From Billgrantia bachuensis (GTDB lineage Bacteria > Pseudomonadota > Gammaproteobacteria > Pseudomonadales > Halomonadaceae), in contig NZ_JAAQTO010000004.1 in assembly GCF_011742165.1 (NCBI RefSeq), forward strand, positions 124,001 through 188,000: DNA of 64,000 bases. Direction: 5' to 3'. Position 1 is the stretch's first letter. Each line of letters starts with the position of its first letter. Below are positions 1-9,943 of the stretch, in pieces. The notes beneath the pieces are model-generated. The model did not search any database and was not told the origin of the DNA. It saw nothing but the letters and a program-made list of their open reading frames with translations. Both the position numbers and the translations under genes were made by a program.

Positions 1-132
1 GACCTGGAAAGCGCATTGACGCATGCTGCTGCCGGTGGCCTGCTGCTGCACCGTCACGAGTTGACCCGCCTGCTGGAGGAAGAACCGGAATTGATCGCCA
101 AGGTACCATTGCCGATAATCATCACGGATTGA
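1..132 (+). CDS. 3' end of an unrecognised protein-coding gene
   Basis: The first base is in frame with an open reading frame of 43 codons that ends at a TGA at 130-132; the start lies outside the window. The visible C-terminus is rich in Leu, His and Glu (for example LLLHRHELTRLLEEEPELIA) and ends in a hydrophobic stretch, PLPIIITD. I do not recognise the family. It runs toward the minus-strand gene at 178-447, so the two are convergent. Codon choice fits the neighbouring genes, which is the main reason to call it real. Confidence 0.5.
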   Translation, partial: DLESALTHAAAGGLLLHRHELTRLLEEEPELIAKVPLPIIITD

Positions 133-177
133 CCCTGCAGTGCCTCCTGCCTTCTTTCACTTGCGGGGCCTTTCGGC

Positions 178-447
178 TTAAGCGTTGAGCTTGCCCTCCT
201 TCCCAGCAGGTACGCTAGCGGCAGATGCGGTAGCGACAGGAGTTGCCTCTTCCCCGGACTGCAGGGGCGGTTCCTTCAAACGCGGCATCGCGGCAACACG
301 AACATCGATATAGTACAGCGCACCAAGTAGGGCAAACAGGACCGCCAGGCACAACATGAGACCCTCGATCACGCTCACGACAGCTTTCCTCTCAGAGGCC
401 GACGCGGCCTCGTCGAATCGAGTGTAGTCCTGGCCGGAGAAAAGCAA
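178..447 (-). CDS. small single-pass membrane protein, function unknown
   Basis: The frame encodes about 89 residues. There is one hydrophobic segment, roughly residues 27-47 (VIEGLMLCLAVLFALLGALY), followed by a Pro/Ala/Glu-rich tail, so it is predicted to be an inner-membrane protein with one helix. The start is uncertain. The longest form begins at a TTG (445-447); the only ATG in frame lies inside the membrane segment. The stop is followed by the convergent partial gene, and the SRPBCC gene lies 29 bp upstream on the same strand, so the two may be cotranscribed. No family is recognised. Confidence 0.45.
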   Translation of the reverse strand: MLFSGQDYTRFDEAASASERKAVVSVIEGLMLCLAVLFALLGALYYIDVRVAAMPRLKEPPLQSGEEATPVATASAASVPAGKEGKLNA

Positions 448-476
448 TAGAGGGCGGGCGTGGCTTTTTTGATAGC

Positions 477-887
477 CTAGAGCCGCGCCTCCACCCGCTC
501 CAGAATCTGGCGGCTGACCTTGTTCACCAGCGGCTTGGCAGCCTTGGTCACGGCCTTTTCGACCAACCGGTTGCGTATGGTGTAGGTCAGCGTGAAGGAG
601 ACTTCGGTGCCCGCCTCCACCGGGCGGAGCCGATAGCAGCCCTGGTTGTGGACGCCATCCACCGACTCCCAGGCCAGGACTTCGGGCGGCCGGTTCTTGG
701 TGATGGCCACGTCGAAGGTCCAGTCCATGCCCACGGCGTGCACGTGCCAGCGATAGCGTTCGCCGCCGAGCGGCTCGATCGCCTTGATCAGGTCGGAGTA
801 GTCGACGAAGTCCTCGACCCGCTCCAGCAGGGCAAAGACCCGTTCCGGCGAAGCCTGGAGAATTGCGCTGTGTTCGATCGTGGCCAT
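477..887 (-). CDS. SRPBCC-fold (polyketide cyclase/START-like) protein
   Basis: This encodes a 136-residue protein. The N-terminus (MATIEHSAILQASPERVFALL) is the typical first strand and helix of SRPBCC-fold proteins, where an Ile/Ala-Pro-x-x-V-F/W segment follows the first strand. Members bind hydrophobic ligands or act as coenzyme Q-binding or cyclase-like proteins; the ligand here cannot be told. The frame stays open upstream to 1013, but the extra 42 residues are Arg/Ser/Trp-rich and unlike the family, so I place the start at the ATG at 885-887. It is a probable neighbour and operon partner of the small membrane protein downstream. Confidence 0.75.
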   Translation of the reverse strand: MATIEHSAILQASPERVFALLERVEDFVDYSDLIKAIEPLGGERYRWHVHAVGMDWTFDVAITKNRPPEVLAWESVDGVHNQGCYRLRPVEAGTEVSFTLTYTIRNRLVEKAVTKAAKPLVNKVSRQILERVEARL

Positions 888-977
888 GCGGTTCCCTATG
901 CTGCTATACGACGCTAAAATGCTCCACTTTCTGCAGGGTACCCATCCTGCCGATCGATAGCTAACGAGAATAGCTAA

Positions 978-1120
978 GGAAACACTGCACAAATGCCTGC
1001 GCGAGCGAATCACTGCGTTGCGCGGTGCTCGGAATCCTCACATATACCCCATATGCTCCGGTTCCTGTGCTCCGTGCGCCTTGCGCTTCATCTCGCTCGG
1101 CGATTTGTTCAGCGCGTCCT
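978..1120. repeat. 143-bp intergenic palindromic repeat, copy 1
   Basis: This segment is closely similar along its whole length to 12716-12858. The left end, GAAACACTGCACAAAT, and the right end, GATTTGTTCAGCGCGTCC, are imperfect inverted copies of each other, which suggests a non-autonomous mobile or REP-like element. Shared internal blocks include GCCTGCGCGAGCGAAT and CTCACATATACCC. It lies between the SRPBCC gene and rimO and occupies most of the 285-bp gap, so it may influence the rimO leader. No coding function is apparent. Confidence 0.7.
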
Positions 1121-1172
1121 AAATCTTCGCTCGCGCAGGCATTTGCCCTTCATTTTTCCACTGAGGTAGTAC

Positions 1173-2534
1173 ATGTCCACACCCAAGGTCGGTTTCGTCT
1201 CACTGGGCTGCCCCAAGGCGCTGGTGGATTCCGAGCGTATCCTGACCCAGCTGCGCACCGAGGGCTACGAGATCGTGCCCAGCTATGACGACGCCGACGT
1301 GGTGGTGGTCAATACCTGCGGCTTCATCGACAGCGCCAAGGCCGAGTCACTGGATGCCATCGGCGAGGCCATCGCCGAGAACGGCAAGGTGATCGTCACC
1401 GGCTGCATGGGCGTGGACGAAAGCGCGATTCGCCAGGTACACCCCAGCGTGCTGGCGGTGACCGGCCCGCAGCAGTACGAGCGGGTGGTCGGCGCCGTGC
1501 ACGAGGCGGCCCCGCGCGACCACCGGCACGATCCGCTCCTCGACCTGGTACCGGCCCAGGGCGTGAAGCTCACCCCGCGCCACTATGCCTACCTGAAGAT
1601 CTCCGAGGGCTGCAACCATAGTTGCAGCTTCTGCATCATTCCCTCCATGCGCGGCAAGCTGGTGAGCCGTCCAGTGGGCGAGGTACTCAAGGAAGCCGAG
1701 GGGCTGGCCAAGGCCGGCGTGAAGGAGCTCCTGGTGATCTCCCAGGACACCAGCGCCTACGGCGTGGACCTGCGCTATGCGACTAGCGAGTGGCGCGGCC
1801 GCGAGGTCAAGACGCGCCTCACCGAGCTGTGCGAGGCACTCTCCGAGCTCGGCATTCGGGTACGGCTGCACTACGTCTACCCCTACCCCCACGTGGACGA
1901 GCTGATTCCGCTGATGGCCGAGGGCAAGATCCTGCCCTACCTGGACATCCCATTCCAGCACGCCAGCCCCAAGGTGCTCAAGGCAATGAAGCGACCCGCC
2001 TTCGAGGACAAGACCCTGGCGCGCATCAAGCGCTGGCGTGAGCTGTGCCCCGAGCTGACCATTCGCTCTACGTTCATCGTCGGCTTCCCCGGCGAGACCG
2101 AGGAAGACTTCCAATACCTGCTCGACTGGCTGAGCGAAGCCCAGCTCGACCGCGTAGGCTGCTTCCAGTACTCCCCGGTGGATGGGGCGCCGGCCAACGA
2201 GCTGGGCCTGGAACCGGTGCCGGACGAAGTGAAGCAGGAGCGCTGGGAGCGCTTCATGGCGCATCAGCAGCAGATTTCCGCCGCCCGGCTCGAGCGCAAG
2301 ATCGGCCGCGAGATCGAAGTGCTGGTGGACGAGGTCGACGAAGAGGGCCCGATCGGCCGCAGCGAAGCCGACGCTCCCGAAATCGACGGCATGGTCTTCC
2401 TGGATTCCAAGCGTACCCTGCGCCCCGGCGACGTGGTGCGAGCGCGCGTGACCAACGCCGATGAATACGACCTGTGGGCCGAAGTGATCGAAGAGAGTCA
2501 GCCCGTCAAGTTCATGGATTTTTATGGTGCTTGA
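1173..2534 (+). CDS. rimO: ribosomal protein S12 methylthiotransferase RimO
   Basis: The protein has 453 residues, close to the usual length for RimO. This radical-SAM enzyme adds a methylthio group to the conserved aspartate of ribosomal protein S12. The N-terminal UPF0004/MTTase domain starts with [17 protein letters not shown] and carries the cysteines of the second iron-sulfur cluster (in SLGCPK, NTCGF and TGCMG). The radical-SAM motif CNHSCSFC (CxxxCxxC) is near residue 150. A C-terminal TRAM domain follows (about 380-445). It stands alone on the plus strand, with a strong hairpin terminator 18 bp after the stop. Identification is firm. Confidence 0.97.
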   Translation: MSTPKVGFVSLGCPKALVDSERILTQLRTEGYEIVPSYDDADVVVVNTCGFIDSAKAESLDAIGEAIAENGKVIVTGCMGVDESAIRQVHPSVLAVTGPQQYERVVGAVHEAAPRDHRHDPLLDLVPAQGVKLTPRHYAYLKISEGCNHSCSFCIIPSMRGKLVSRPVGEVLKEAEGLAKAGVKELLVISQDTSAYGVDLRYATSEWRGREVKTRLTELCEALSELGIRVRLHYVYPYPHVDELIPLMAEGKILPYLDIPFQHASPKVLKAMKRPAFEDKTLARIKRWRELCPELTIRSTFIVGFPGETEEDFQYLLDWLSEAQLDRVGCFQYSPVDGAPANELGLEPVPDEVKQERWERFMAHQQQISAARLERKIGREIEVLVDEVDEEGPIGRSEADAPEIDGMVFLDSKRTLRPGDVVRARVTNADEYDLWAEVIEESQPVKFMDFYGA

Positions 2535-2551
2535 ATAAAAGGCCCAGACGC

Positions 2552-2579
2552 AAAAACGCCACCCTAGGGTGGCGTTTTT
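2552..2579. terminator. bidirectional intrinsic terminator between rimO and rpsA
   Basis: A perfect 28-bp palindrome: five A residues, the stem ACGCCACCCT/AGGGTGGCGT, and five T residues. It gives a GC-rich hairpin with a U-tract on both strands. It can therefore end rimO transcripts from the left and the rpsA operon from the right, as expected between convergent genes. Confidence 0.92.
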
Positions 2580-2598
2580 GTTGGCTACGAGAGCCGGG

Positions 2599-2624
2599 TT
2601 CGGGCTCCGCAAGCGGAGCCCGAA
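2599..2624. other. second perfect hairpin just downstream of rpsA
   Basis: TTCGGGCTCCGC and its reverse complement are separated by AA, a 12-bp perfect stem. It lies 7 bp beyond the rpsA stop and before the bidirectional terminator. There is no U-tract next to it, so it is more likely a 3'-end stabiliser or an attenuation hairpin than a terminator on its own. Confidence 0.6.
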
Positions 2625-2630
2625 GGACGA

Positions 2631-4307
2631 TCAGTCCTGACCCATCTGCTGCTTGATGAGGTCGCCGATGGTGGTCGGGCCACCGGTCTCGACTTCCTGC
2701 TCGCGCAGCTTCTTCAGGTTCTGACGAGTGTCGTCCTGATCCTTGGCCTTGATCGACAGGTTGATCGCACGGTTCTTGCGATCGACGCTGACGATGCGGG
2801 CTTCGACGGTGTCGCCCTCGGTCAGCACGTTGCGCGCGTCTTCGACGCGGTCGGCGCTGATCTCGGAAGCCTTGAGCACGGCAACGACGTCAGTCGCCAG
2901 CTCGACGTGAGCTTCCTTGGCATCGACCTCGACCACACGGCCGGAGACGATGGAGCCCTTGTCGTTGACGGCCAGGTACTCGGCCACCGGGTCGGAGTCG
3001 AGCTGCTTGATGCCAAGCGAAATGCGCTCACGCTCCGGGTCGATGGAGAGAATGACGGCTTCGGCTTCGTCGCCCTTCTTGAAACGGCGCACGGCTTCTT
3101 CGCCAGTCTCGGACCAGGACAGGTCGGAGAGGTGAACCAGGCCGTCGATGCCGCCTTCCAGACCGATGAAGATTCCGAAGTCGGTGATCGACTTGATGGA
3201 ACCGGACACGCGGTCGCCCTTGTTGTACTGGGCGCTGAAGGTTTCCCACGGGTTCGGGGTGCACTGCTTGATACCCAGGGAGATACGACGACGCTCCTCG
3301 TCGATGTCGAGGATCATGACTTCCACTTCGTCGCCGATGTTGACGACCTTCGACGGGTGGATGTTCTTGTTGGTCCAGTCCATCTCGGAGACGTGAACCA
3401 GGCCTTCGACACCCTCTTCCAGCTCGGCGAAGCAGCCGTAGTCGGTGAGGTTGGTGACGCGGGCCGGAACCACGGTACCCTCGGGGTAGCGGTCCTTGAT
3501 GTTGACCCACGGATCTTCGCCCAGCTGCTTCAGGCCCAGGGAGACGCGGTTGCGCTCGCGGTCGAACTTGAGCACCTTGACGTTGATCTCGTCGCCCACG
3601 GCAACGATCTCGCTCGGATGCTTGATGCGCTTCCAAGCCATGTCGGTGATGTGCAGCAGGCCATCGACGCCGCCCAGGTCGACGAAGGCGCCGTAGTCGG
3701 TCAGGTTCTTGACGATACCGAGGATCTGCTGGCCTTCCTGCAGGGTGGCGAGCAGAGCTTCACGCTCGGCGCTGTTCTCGGCTTCGAGCACGGCGCGGCG
3801 CGAAACGACCACGTTGTTGCGCTTGGGGTCGAGCTTGATGACCTTGAAGTCGAGTTCCTTGTGCTCGAGGTGCGTGGTGTCGCGCACCGGACGCACATCG
3901 ACCAGGGAACCCGGGAGGAATGCACGGATGGAGTCGATGTCGACGGTGAAGCCGCCCTTGACCTTGCCGTTGATCACGCCCTTGACGATTTCTTCTTTCT
4001 CGAAGGCCGCTTCCAGGACCTTCCAGGCTTCGGCGCGCTTGGCCTTCTCGCGAGACAAACGGGTCTCGCCGAAACCGTCTTCGACGGCTTCCAGGGCGAC
4101 ACTGACTTCGTCGCCGACGGCGATAGTGAGCTCGCCGTTATCGTCGCGGAACTGCGCCGCGGGAATCTGCCCTTCAGACTTCAGGCCGGCATTGACGGTG
4201 ACCCAGTCACCTTCGATGTCGACGACGGTAGCCGTGACGATCGCGCCCGGCTCCATGTTGATGTCCTGCAGTGACTGTTCAAACAGTTCAGCAAAGCTTT
4301 CGCTCAT
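2631..4307 (-). CDS. rpsA: 30S ribosomal protein S1
   Basis: The protein has 558 residues, the full length of the six-domain gammaproteobacterial S1. This protein brings structured or weakly Shine-Dalgarno mRNAs to the 30S subunit. Six successive S1/OB-fold domains are visible. The repeats carry the characteristic [20 protein letters not shown] type of sequence at about residues 20-90, 105-170, 190-260, 275-345, 362-432 and 450-520. It is the last gene of the minus-strand supraoperon, 179 bp after cmk, which matches the cmk-rpsA order widely conserved in gammaproteobacteria. That spacer probably holds its own promoter. Confidence 0.98.
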   Translation of the reverse strand: MSESFAELFEQSLQDINMEPGAIVTATVVDIEGDWVTVNAGLKSEGQIPAAQFRDDNGELTIAVGDEVSVALEAVEDGFGETRLSREKAKRAEAWKVLEAAFEKEEIVKGVINGKVKGGFTVDIDSIRAFLPGSLVDVRPVRDTTHLEHKELDFKVIKLDPKRNNVVVSRRAVLEAENSAEREALLATLQEGQQILGIVKNLTDYGAFVDLGGVDGLLHITDMAWKRIKHPSEIVAVGDEINVKVLKFDRERNRVSLGLKQLGEDPWVNIKDRYPEGTVVPARVTNLTDYGCFAELEEGVEGLVHVSEMDWTNKNIHPSKVVNIGDEVEVMILDIDEERRRISLGIKQCTPNPWETFSAQYNKGDRVSGSIKSITDFGIFIGLEGGIDGLVHLSDLSWSETGEEAVRRFKKGDEAEAVILSIDPERERISLGIKQLDSDPVAEYLAVNDKGSIVSGRVVEVDAKEAHVELATDVVAVLKASEISADRVEDARNVLTEGDTVEARIVSVDRKNRAINLSIKAKDQDDTRQNLKKLREQEVETGGPTTIGDLIKQQMGQD

Positions 4308-4486
4308 GATTTTCCTACGTGATCAACGGTGTTGAGGCGTTGCCGCCTTCTCCGCACCACCAGCGAGTGCGGGCCTTATTTACCAAACCCCCGGGGACGT
4401 TAGCGCTGGTTGGACCTGGCCGGGCTTGCAAGAGTGTTATTGCCCGACCATGCCATGACATCCGCTCGAGGGCGCCGCAAGGGAGA

Positions 4487-5173
4487 TCAAGTCTCGGGGA
4501 CGAGGCCGCGTTCTGCGAGCCACTCCGTCAACCGTTCCACCACTTCCGGTATCTTCAGGCTCGTGGTATCAAGCGTTATGGCATCATCGGCCGGCTTGAG
4601 TGGAGCCACGCTGCGCTGCATGTCGCGTGCATCGCGTGCCTGAATTTCCTTCAAAAGACTCGATAGACTAGCATCCACCCCCGCCTCCTGCAACTGGAGG
4701 TGGCGCCTGCGCGCCCGCTCTTCGGGGCTCGCCGTGAGGAATACCTTGAGCTCGGCATCGGGGAACACCACGGTCCCCATGTCGCGACCGTCGGCAACCA
4801 GCCCCGGGGGCTTGCGAAAGTCGCGCTGACGCTGCAGCAATGCCTGGCGCACGCCATTGAGAGCGGCGACCTGCGAGGCGGCATCGCCTACCTGCTCGGT
4901 GCGGATCTCATGGCTGACGTCGTCGCCCTCGAGCAGCACGCGGGTCTTGTCGTCCTCGGCGAGAAACACGACGTCGAGCTTGGCCGCGAGTCGCTCCAGC
5001 TCGGCCTCGTCATCCAGTGCCACGCCGTGGCGCATGGCGGCCAGTGCCGTCAAACGATAGAGCGCACCGCTATCCAGCAGGTGCCAGCCCAGGCGCTCGG
5101 CGACCAGGCGGCTGATGGTGCCCTTGCCGGCACCGCCGGGCCCATCGAGGGTCAACACCTTGGCCTCGCTCAT
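4487..5173 (-). CDS. cmk: cytidylate kinase
   Basis: The protein has 228 residues, typical of bacterial CMP/dCMP kinase, which phosphorylates CMP and dCMP with ATP in pyrimidine salvage. The P-loop is [13 protein letters not shown] at residues 9-21. The CMP-binding region includes LLDSGALYR, and the [13 protein letters not shown] and lid (ARDARDMQR) segments are present. Its ATG overlaps the stop of the upstream tyrA-aroA gene by 4 bp (ATGA), so the two are translationally coupled. Confidence 0.97.
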   Translation of the reverse strand: MSEAKVLTLDGPGGAGKGTISRLVAERLGWHLLDSGALYRLTALAAMRHGVALDDEAELERLAAKLDVVFLAEDDKTRVLLEGDDVSHEIRTEQVGDAASQVAALNGVRQALLQRQRDFRKPPGLVADGRDMGTVVFPDAELKVFLTASPEERARRRHLQLQEAGVDASLSSLLKEIQARDARDMQRSVAPLKPADDAITLDTTSLKIPEVVERLTEWLAERGLVPET

Positions 5174-7437
5174 GCTTTCACCCCTTGCGCTTCCTCGCCC
5201 ACTCTGAGGCCAACTACACGGGCAAGTTCCGTGAAACCGGGGAAGGAGGTGGCGACGTTGGCGCAGTCATCGATGACGATCTCCTCGCCGGCCCGCAGGG
5301 AAGCGATGACGAAGGCCATGGCGATGCGATGGTCGCCCAGACTGTCGATGCGCCCGCCGCCGTAGGCGACTTCACGATCGCCGGCACCGACGATGTCGAT
5401 GCCGTCTTCCTGCACGGTGTGTTCGACTCCCAGGGTCGCAAGACCGTCGGCCATGGCCTGGATGCGGTCGGACTCCTTGACGCGCAACTCCTCGGCACCG
5501 CGCAGGCGGGTGGTGCCGGTGGCACAGGCGGCGGCGATGAATAGCGCCGGAAACTCATCGATGGCCAGCGGCACCTGATCGACGGGAATGTCGATGCCCT
5601 TGAGCGGCGCATAACGGATATGCAGGTCGGCCACCGGCTCGCCGCCCACTTCATGCTCGTTGGTCAGGCGCAGGTCGGCCCCCATCAGCTTGAGGATGTT
5701 GATCACGCCGATACGCGTGGGGTTGATGCCGACGTGCTCGAGGATCAGGTTGGAGCCCGGCGTGATCGCCGCGGCCACCAGAAAGAAGGTGGCGGAGGAG
5801 ATGTCCGAGGGTACGTCGATGGGCGCCGCGGTCAGCTTGCCGCCGCCCTGCAGCCAGCAGTTATCGCCTTCGCGGTCGACGCGATAACCGAACCCGGTCA
5901 GCATGCGCTCGGTATGATCGCGGGTGGGCGCCGGCTCGCGCACGCGGGTCTCGCCTTCGGCATAGAGCCCGGCGAGCAGCAGGCAGGATTTCACCTGGGC
6001 ACTGGCCATGGGCATGTCGTAGTGGATGCCCTTGAGCTTCTGGCCGCCGTGGATCTTCAGCGGCGGGCGCCCACCTTCGGCGGTATCGATCTTGGCCCCC
6101 ATCAGCCGCAGAGGATCGGCCACGCGACCCATGGGGCGCTTGGTCAGCGAGGCATCGCCGATCAGCTCGGTGCTGAAGGCCTGCCCCGCCAACAGGCCGG
6201 CGAACAGGCGCATGGCGGTACCGGCATTGCCCACGTAGAGCGGGCCGGAAGGCGCCTTGAGTCCGTGCATGCCGACACCGTGAACGGTGACGCGGCCCTG
6301 GTGCGGGCCTTCGATGGCCACGCCCATCTCGCGGAATGCCTGCAGGGTGGCCAGGCTGTCCTCCCCTTCCAGAAAGCCCTTCACTTCCGTGACGCCTTCG
6401 GCCAGCGCACCGAGCATGATCGAACGGTGGGAGATCGACTTGTCGCCCGGTACGCGGATGCGGCCGGCTACACGGCCACCGGGTGCGGCCCGGAAAGTGA
6501 GTTTGCCTTGTTCTTGCATTTGGTATTCCGCCTGATAACTGGTCTGGTTCAGGAGAGAGTCGAAATAGCGTCGTGCGTGGCTGGCACGGTCGAAAATGGC
6601 AAGCATAGCATCGCCGTCGCCCGCTTCCACTGCCTGGCGCAGCCTGCCGAGCCCCGCCTCGAAGTCGTCGAGGGAGGCCAGCACCGCATCGCGATTGGCG
6701 GTGAAGATATCGCGCCACATCACCGGGTCGCTGCCGGCGATGCGGGTGAAGTCGCGAAAGCCACCGGCGGCGTAGCGGAAGATCTCCAGCCGCTCGTCCT
6801 GGCGTGCCAGGGTGTCCACCAGCGAGAAGGCGAGCAGGTGCGGCAGGTGGCTGGTACGCGCCAACACCTGGTCGTGCCGGTCGACGCCCATCTCCAGCAC
6901 CTCGGCGCCGCAAGCCTGCCACAGCGCTTGTACCCGGGCCACTGCAGCCGGTGCCGTTTCGGGGGCCGGGGTGAGGATCACCTTGTGCCCGACGTAGAGC
7001 CGCGGGTTGGAGGCCGCCACACCGCTCTTCTCGGAGCCGGCAATGGGGTGGCCCAGCACCAGGCCCGCCGGCAGCTTACCGAAGGCCGCCAGGGCGCAAT
7101 CGCGCACCGCGGCCTTGGTGCTGCCCACATCGGTGATGACCACGCGCGGGGATCCGCCCTCCAGCGCTTCCGGCGGCAGCGCCGTGGCGAGTTCGGCCAT
7201 CACGCCCCGCATGGCCAGCACCGGCACCGCCAGCACGATCAGCGTGGCACCTTCCACCAGCGGCGCGAGCCGGGTATCGCCGTGATCGATCAGGCCCATC
7301 TCGATGCCGCGTTCGATCTCGTCGGGGTCCGGGTCGCAGGAATGGATGGTTCCACTGAAGCCGGCAGCACGCAACGCGGCGGCGAGCGAGCCGCCGATCA
7401 GCCCCAGGCCGACGATGAGGATGCGCGTTTCATTCAC
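5170..7437 (-). CDS. aroA: fused prephenate dehydrogenase / EPSP synthase (TyrA-AroA)
   Basis: One frame joins two enzymes. Residues about 1-290 are an arogenate/prephenate dehydrogenase with the NAD-binding glycine motif [18 protein letters not shown] (tyrosine branch). From about residue 306 comes 3-phosphoshikimate 1-carboxyvinyltransferase, with [18 protein letters not shown] and [12 protein letters not shown]. The last motif and PGDKSISHR are closer to class II (CP4-like) EPSP synthases than to the E. coli enzyme; that class assignment is by eye. The same fusion is known in pseudomonads. I start at the GTG at 7435-7437 ([10 protein letters not shown]), 23 bp after the pheA stop. The frame extends another 52 Arg-rich codons into pheA, which is unlikely to be coding. 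Confidence 0.93.
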   Translation of the reverse strand: MNETRILIVGLGLIGGSLAAALRAAGFSGTIHSCDPDPDEIERGIEMGLIDHGDTRLAPLVEGATLIVLAVPVLAMRGVMAELATALPPEALEGGSPRVVITDVGSTKAAVRDCALAAFGKLPAGLVLGHPIAGSEKSGVAASNPRLYVGHKVILTPAPETAPAAVARVQALWQACGAEVLEMGVDRHDQVLARTSHLPHLLAFSLVDTLARQDERLEIFRYAAGGFRDFTRIAGSDPVMWRDIFTANRDAVLASLDDFEAGLGRLRQAVEAGDGDAMLAIFDRASHARRYFDSLLNQTSYQAEYQMQEQGKLTFRAAPGGRVAGRIRVPGDKSISHRSIMLGALAEGVTEVKGFLEGEDSLATLQAFREMGVAIEGPHQGRVTVHGVGMHGLKAPSGPLYVGNAGTAMRLFAGLLAGQAFSTELIGDASLTKRPMGRVADPLRLMGAKIDTAEGGRPPLKIHGGQKLKGIHYDMPMASAQVKSCLLLAGLYAEGETRVREPAPTRDHTERMLTGFGYRVDREGDNCWLQGGGKLTAAPIDVPSDISSATFFLVAAAITPGSNLILEHVGINPTRIGVINILKLMGADLRLTNEHEVGGEPVADLHIRYAPLKGIDIPVDQVPLAIDEFPALFIAAACATGTTRLRGAEELRVKESDRIQAMADGLATLGVEHTVQEDGIDIVGAGDREVAYGGGRIDSLGDHRIAMAFVIASLRAGEEIVIDDCANVATSFPGFTELARVVGLRVGEEAQGVKA

Positions 7438-7460
7438 GGGTGTCGTACCGCCCACCACGC

Positions 7461-8552
7461 TTACAGCACACCTACGGGGTAGGAGCCGAGCACCTTCACT
7501 TCGGAAGCGCGCAGGCGCACCTCCTCGAGCACCGCGGCGACCCGAGGCTCGTCGACGTGACCCTTGAAGTCGATGAAGAACACGTAGTTCCAAACCCCGG
7601 TGCGCGAGGGACGCGTCTCCAGGCGGGTCAGATCGATACTATGCCGGTGGAACGGTTCGAGCAGGTCGTGCAGAGCGCCGGGCTGGTTGCGCATGGCGAC
7701 CACGATCGAGGTCTTGTCCTCGCCCGACATCGGCACGTGCTGGCTGCCGATGATCAGGAACCGCGTGGAGTTATCGGGGCGGTCTTCGATCTTCTCCGCC
7801 ACCTTCTCCAGGCCGTAGAGCTTGGCCGCCATGTCGCCGGCGATGGCGGCGCTGTGCCACTCGCTCTTGATCATGCGCGCCGCCTCGGCGTTGGACGAGA
7901 CCGGCACCCGCTCGGCGCGGGGGTAGTGAGCATCGAGCCACTTGCGACACTGCGCCAGCGACTGCGGGTGCGAGTAGACCCGAGAGACCTTGTCACGCAG
8001 CGTGGTGTCTGCCACCAGCAGATGGTGATGGATACGCAGCACCACCTCGCCGCAGATATGGATCGAGGAATCCATGAACGAATCCAGGGTGTGGCTGACC
8101 ACGCCCTCGGTGGAGTTCTCTACCGGCACCACACCGTAGTTGACCGCTCCCGCCTCCACTTCGCGGAAGACTTCGTCGATGGCGGCCATGGGCATGCTCA
8201 CCGCGCTCTCGCCGAAGTGCTTGAGCGCCGCCTGCTGGGTGAAGGTGCCCTCGGGGCCGAGGTAGGCCACCTTGGTGGGCTGCTCCAGCGCCAGGCAGGC
8301 GGACATGATCTCGCGGAACAGTCGCGCCATCTCCTCGCTGTTGAGCGGCCCCGGGTTGAGTTCCATGATGCGGCGCAGTACCTGGGCTTCGCGTTCGGGG
8401 CGATAGAAGACGGCCCCGGGGTCGCTCTGGGTCTTGACCTCGGCGACCTGCTTGGCGCAATCGGCTCGGGCGCTGATCAGGCGCAGGATTTCGTTATCGA
8501 GCTCGTCGATGCGCTCGCGCAGCGAGTCGAGATTGACGGGGGTATCGGTCAT
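7461..8552 (-). CDS. pheA: bifunctional chorismate mutase / prephenate dehydratase (P-protein)
   Basis: The protein has 363 residues. An AroQ-type chorismate mutase occupies about residues 5-90 (LRERIDELDNEILRLISARA). The prephenate dehydratase domain follows from about 95 (VAYLGPEGTFTQQAAL) to the DNSTRF catalytic motif near 265. A C-terminal ACT domain (GALHDLLEPF and RLETRPSRTG) should bind phenylalanine for feedback inhibition. It converts chorismate to phenylpyruvate. It lies 3 bp after serC and ahead of tyrA-aroA. In pseudomonads a hisC-type aminotransferase gene separates pheA from tyrA; here it is absent. Confidence 0.97.
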   Translation of the reverse strand: MTDTPVNLDSLRERIDELDNEILRLISARADCAKQVAEVKTQSDPGAVFYRPEREAQVLRRIMELNPGPLNSEEMARLFREIMSACLALEQPTKVAYLGPEGTFTQQAALKHFGESAVSMPMAAIDEVFREVEAGAVNYGVVPVENSTEGVVSHTLDSFMDSSIHICGEVVLRIHHHLLVADTTLRDKVSRVYSHPQSLAQCRKWLDAHYPRAERVPVSSNAEAARMIKSEWHSAAIAGDMAAKLYGLEKVAEKIEDRPDNSTRFLIIGSQHVPMSGEDKTSIVVAMRNQPGALHDLLEPFHRHSIDLTRLETRPSRTGVWNYVFFIDFKGHVDEPRVAAVLEEVRLRASEVKVLGSYPVGVL

Positions 8553-8555
8553 GGC

Positions 8556-9641
8556 TTATCCCCTGCGTTGCTCGAAGTCGGCCATGAAGTCGATCAGCGT
8601 ATCGACGGCCGCTTCGGGTACGGCATTGTAGAGGCTCGCCCGCATGCCGCCGACGCTGCGGTGGCCCTTGAGGTTGAGCAGCCCGGCTTCCTCGGCTTCG
8701 GCCAGGAACGGCTTGTCGAGGCGCTCGTCGGCCAGCACGAAGGGTACGTTCATGCGCGAACGATTGCGCAAGGCGATCGGGTTGGAGTAAAGGCCGCTAG
8801 AATCGATCGCTGCATACAGCTTGGCTGCCTTGCGCGCGTTGATGGTCGCCATGGCCTCGAGCCCGCCGATGTCGTGCTTGAGCCACTGGAACACCAGCCC
8901 CGCCAGGTACCAAGCGTAGGTGGGCGGCGTGTTGACCATGGAGCCCGCCTCGGCCACGGCCTGGTAGTCGAACAGGCTGGGAATGCGCTGGCAGCGCTGG
9001 TCGAGCAGGTCGTCGCGCACCAGCACCAGGGTCAGACCGGCGGGGCCGATGTTCTTCTGCGCCCCGGCATAGATCACGCCGAAGCGCGATACGTCGAGCG
9101 GCTCGGCCAGAATGCTCGATGAGTAGTCGCACACCAGCGGCACGCTGACGTCGGGAATGTAGTCGAACTCGAGCCCGCCGATGGTTTCGTTGGCGGTGTA
9201 GTGCAGGTAGGCCGCGTCACTCGACAGCGCCAGCTCCGCCTGGGTCGGCACTTCGGTGTGGCCGCTGGCTTCACTGGAGCCTGCCATGTGCACGGCAAAG
9301 CCAAGCTGCTTCGCTTCCGCCAGCGCCTTCTTGCCCCAGATGCCGGTGTAGAGGAAGTTGGCCGTGCCGCCCTGCCCCAACAGGTTCATTGGCACCATGG
9401 AGAACTGCAGGCTGGCGCCGCCCTGCAGGAACAGCACCTTGTAGTTCTCGGGTATGGCGAGCAGCTCGCGCAGGTCGGCCTCGGCCTGCTCGGCGATGGC
9501 CACGAACTCGGGCGAGCGGTGGCTCATTTCCATTACCGAGAGCCCACGGCCGTGGTAGTCGAGCATCTCTTCCCGCGCGCGCTCCAGCACCGCGGTGGGC
9601 AGCGCCGCAGGACCGGCGCAGAAGTTATAGTGGCGTGTCAT
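8556..9641 (-). CDS. serC: phosphoserine aminotransferase
   Basis: The protein has 361 residues, the usual length. This PLP enzyme makes 3-phosphoserine in serine biosynthesis and 4-phosphohydroxythreonine in the B6 pathway. The N-terminus NFCAGPAALPTAVLERA is diagnostic. The PLP-binding lysine lies in YAGAQKNIGPAGL near residue 195. The gene opens the aromatic/serine block of the supraoperon and is separated from gyrA by a 302-bp gap, so it may have its own promoter. Confidence 0.97.
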   Translation of the reverse strand: MTRHYNFCAGPAALPTAVLERAREEMLDYHGRGLSVMEMSHRSPEFVAIAEQAEADLRELLAIPENYKVLFLQGGASLQFSMVPMNLLGQGGTANFLYTGIWGKKALAEAKQLGFAVHMAGSSEASGHTEVPTQAELALSSDAAYLHYTANETIGGLEFDYIPDVSVPLVCDYSSSILAEPLDVSRFGVIYAGAQKNIGPAGLTLVLVRDDLLDQRCQRIPSLFDYQAVAEAGSMVNTPPTYAWYLAGLVFQWLKHDIGGLEAMATINARKAAKLYAAIDSSGLYSNPIALRNRSRMNVPFVLADERLDKPFLAEAEEAGLLNLKGHRSVGGMRASLYNAVPEAAVDTLIDFMADFEQRRG

Positions 9642-9943
9642 CAGCGTCGTGGTTCCGTTCTACTCATATCATGGCCATGCGTCAGGCGAGGTGAGCGCCC
9701 TAGCAGACGATGAGCTATCCCGGCGACCAGCCTGCGCGAGGGCGCTGTGAACCCCTCCTTGGGCGCTACTTTTGCCTGCGGCGCTCTTGCATCCTGCACC
9801 GCTTGCAGGGCCTGGGTTGGCCATCCTTGGCCAACCCGTTCGGCGGGAAGAACATGTTCTTCTGATTCCGCCTCACCCATAGCAAAAGACCCTCGCTTCG
9901 ACTGGTCCCCGGCGCTCATCGCTCGGCATGGTGCGGCAAGCCT
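9642..9943. other. 302-bp intergenic region with two perfect palindromes
   Basis: The gap between gyrA and serC has no convincing gene. A 92-codon frame fills most of it, but its composition looks repeat-derived. Two perfect inverted repeats stand out: GGGTTGGCCA-TCCT-TGGCCAACCC at 9814-9837, and the uninterrupted 16-mer GAAGAACATGTTCTTC at 9847-9862. The first could fold as a transcript hairpin after gyrA. The second resembles a dimeric-repressor operator, or part of a repeat element, upstream of serC. Neither has an adjoining U-tract. Confidence 0.6.

Noticed and set aside
2907..4274. 455-codon plus-strand open frame opposite rpsA
   Set aside because: It lies wholly within the well-identified S1 gene on the other strand and has a biased, low-complexity Val/Asp composition; it is a shadow.
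5620..9122. two long plus-strand frames (620 and 560 codons) opposite tyrA-aroA, pheA and serC
   Set aside because: They are antisense to firmly identified enzymes, rich in Gln/His/Arg, and have no family similarity.
9641..9919. 92-codon minus-strand frame between gyrA and serC
   Set aside because: It overlaps the serC start and two perfect palindromes, has unusual composition and no ribosome-binding site; the region looks like non-coding or repeat DNA.
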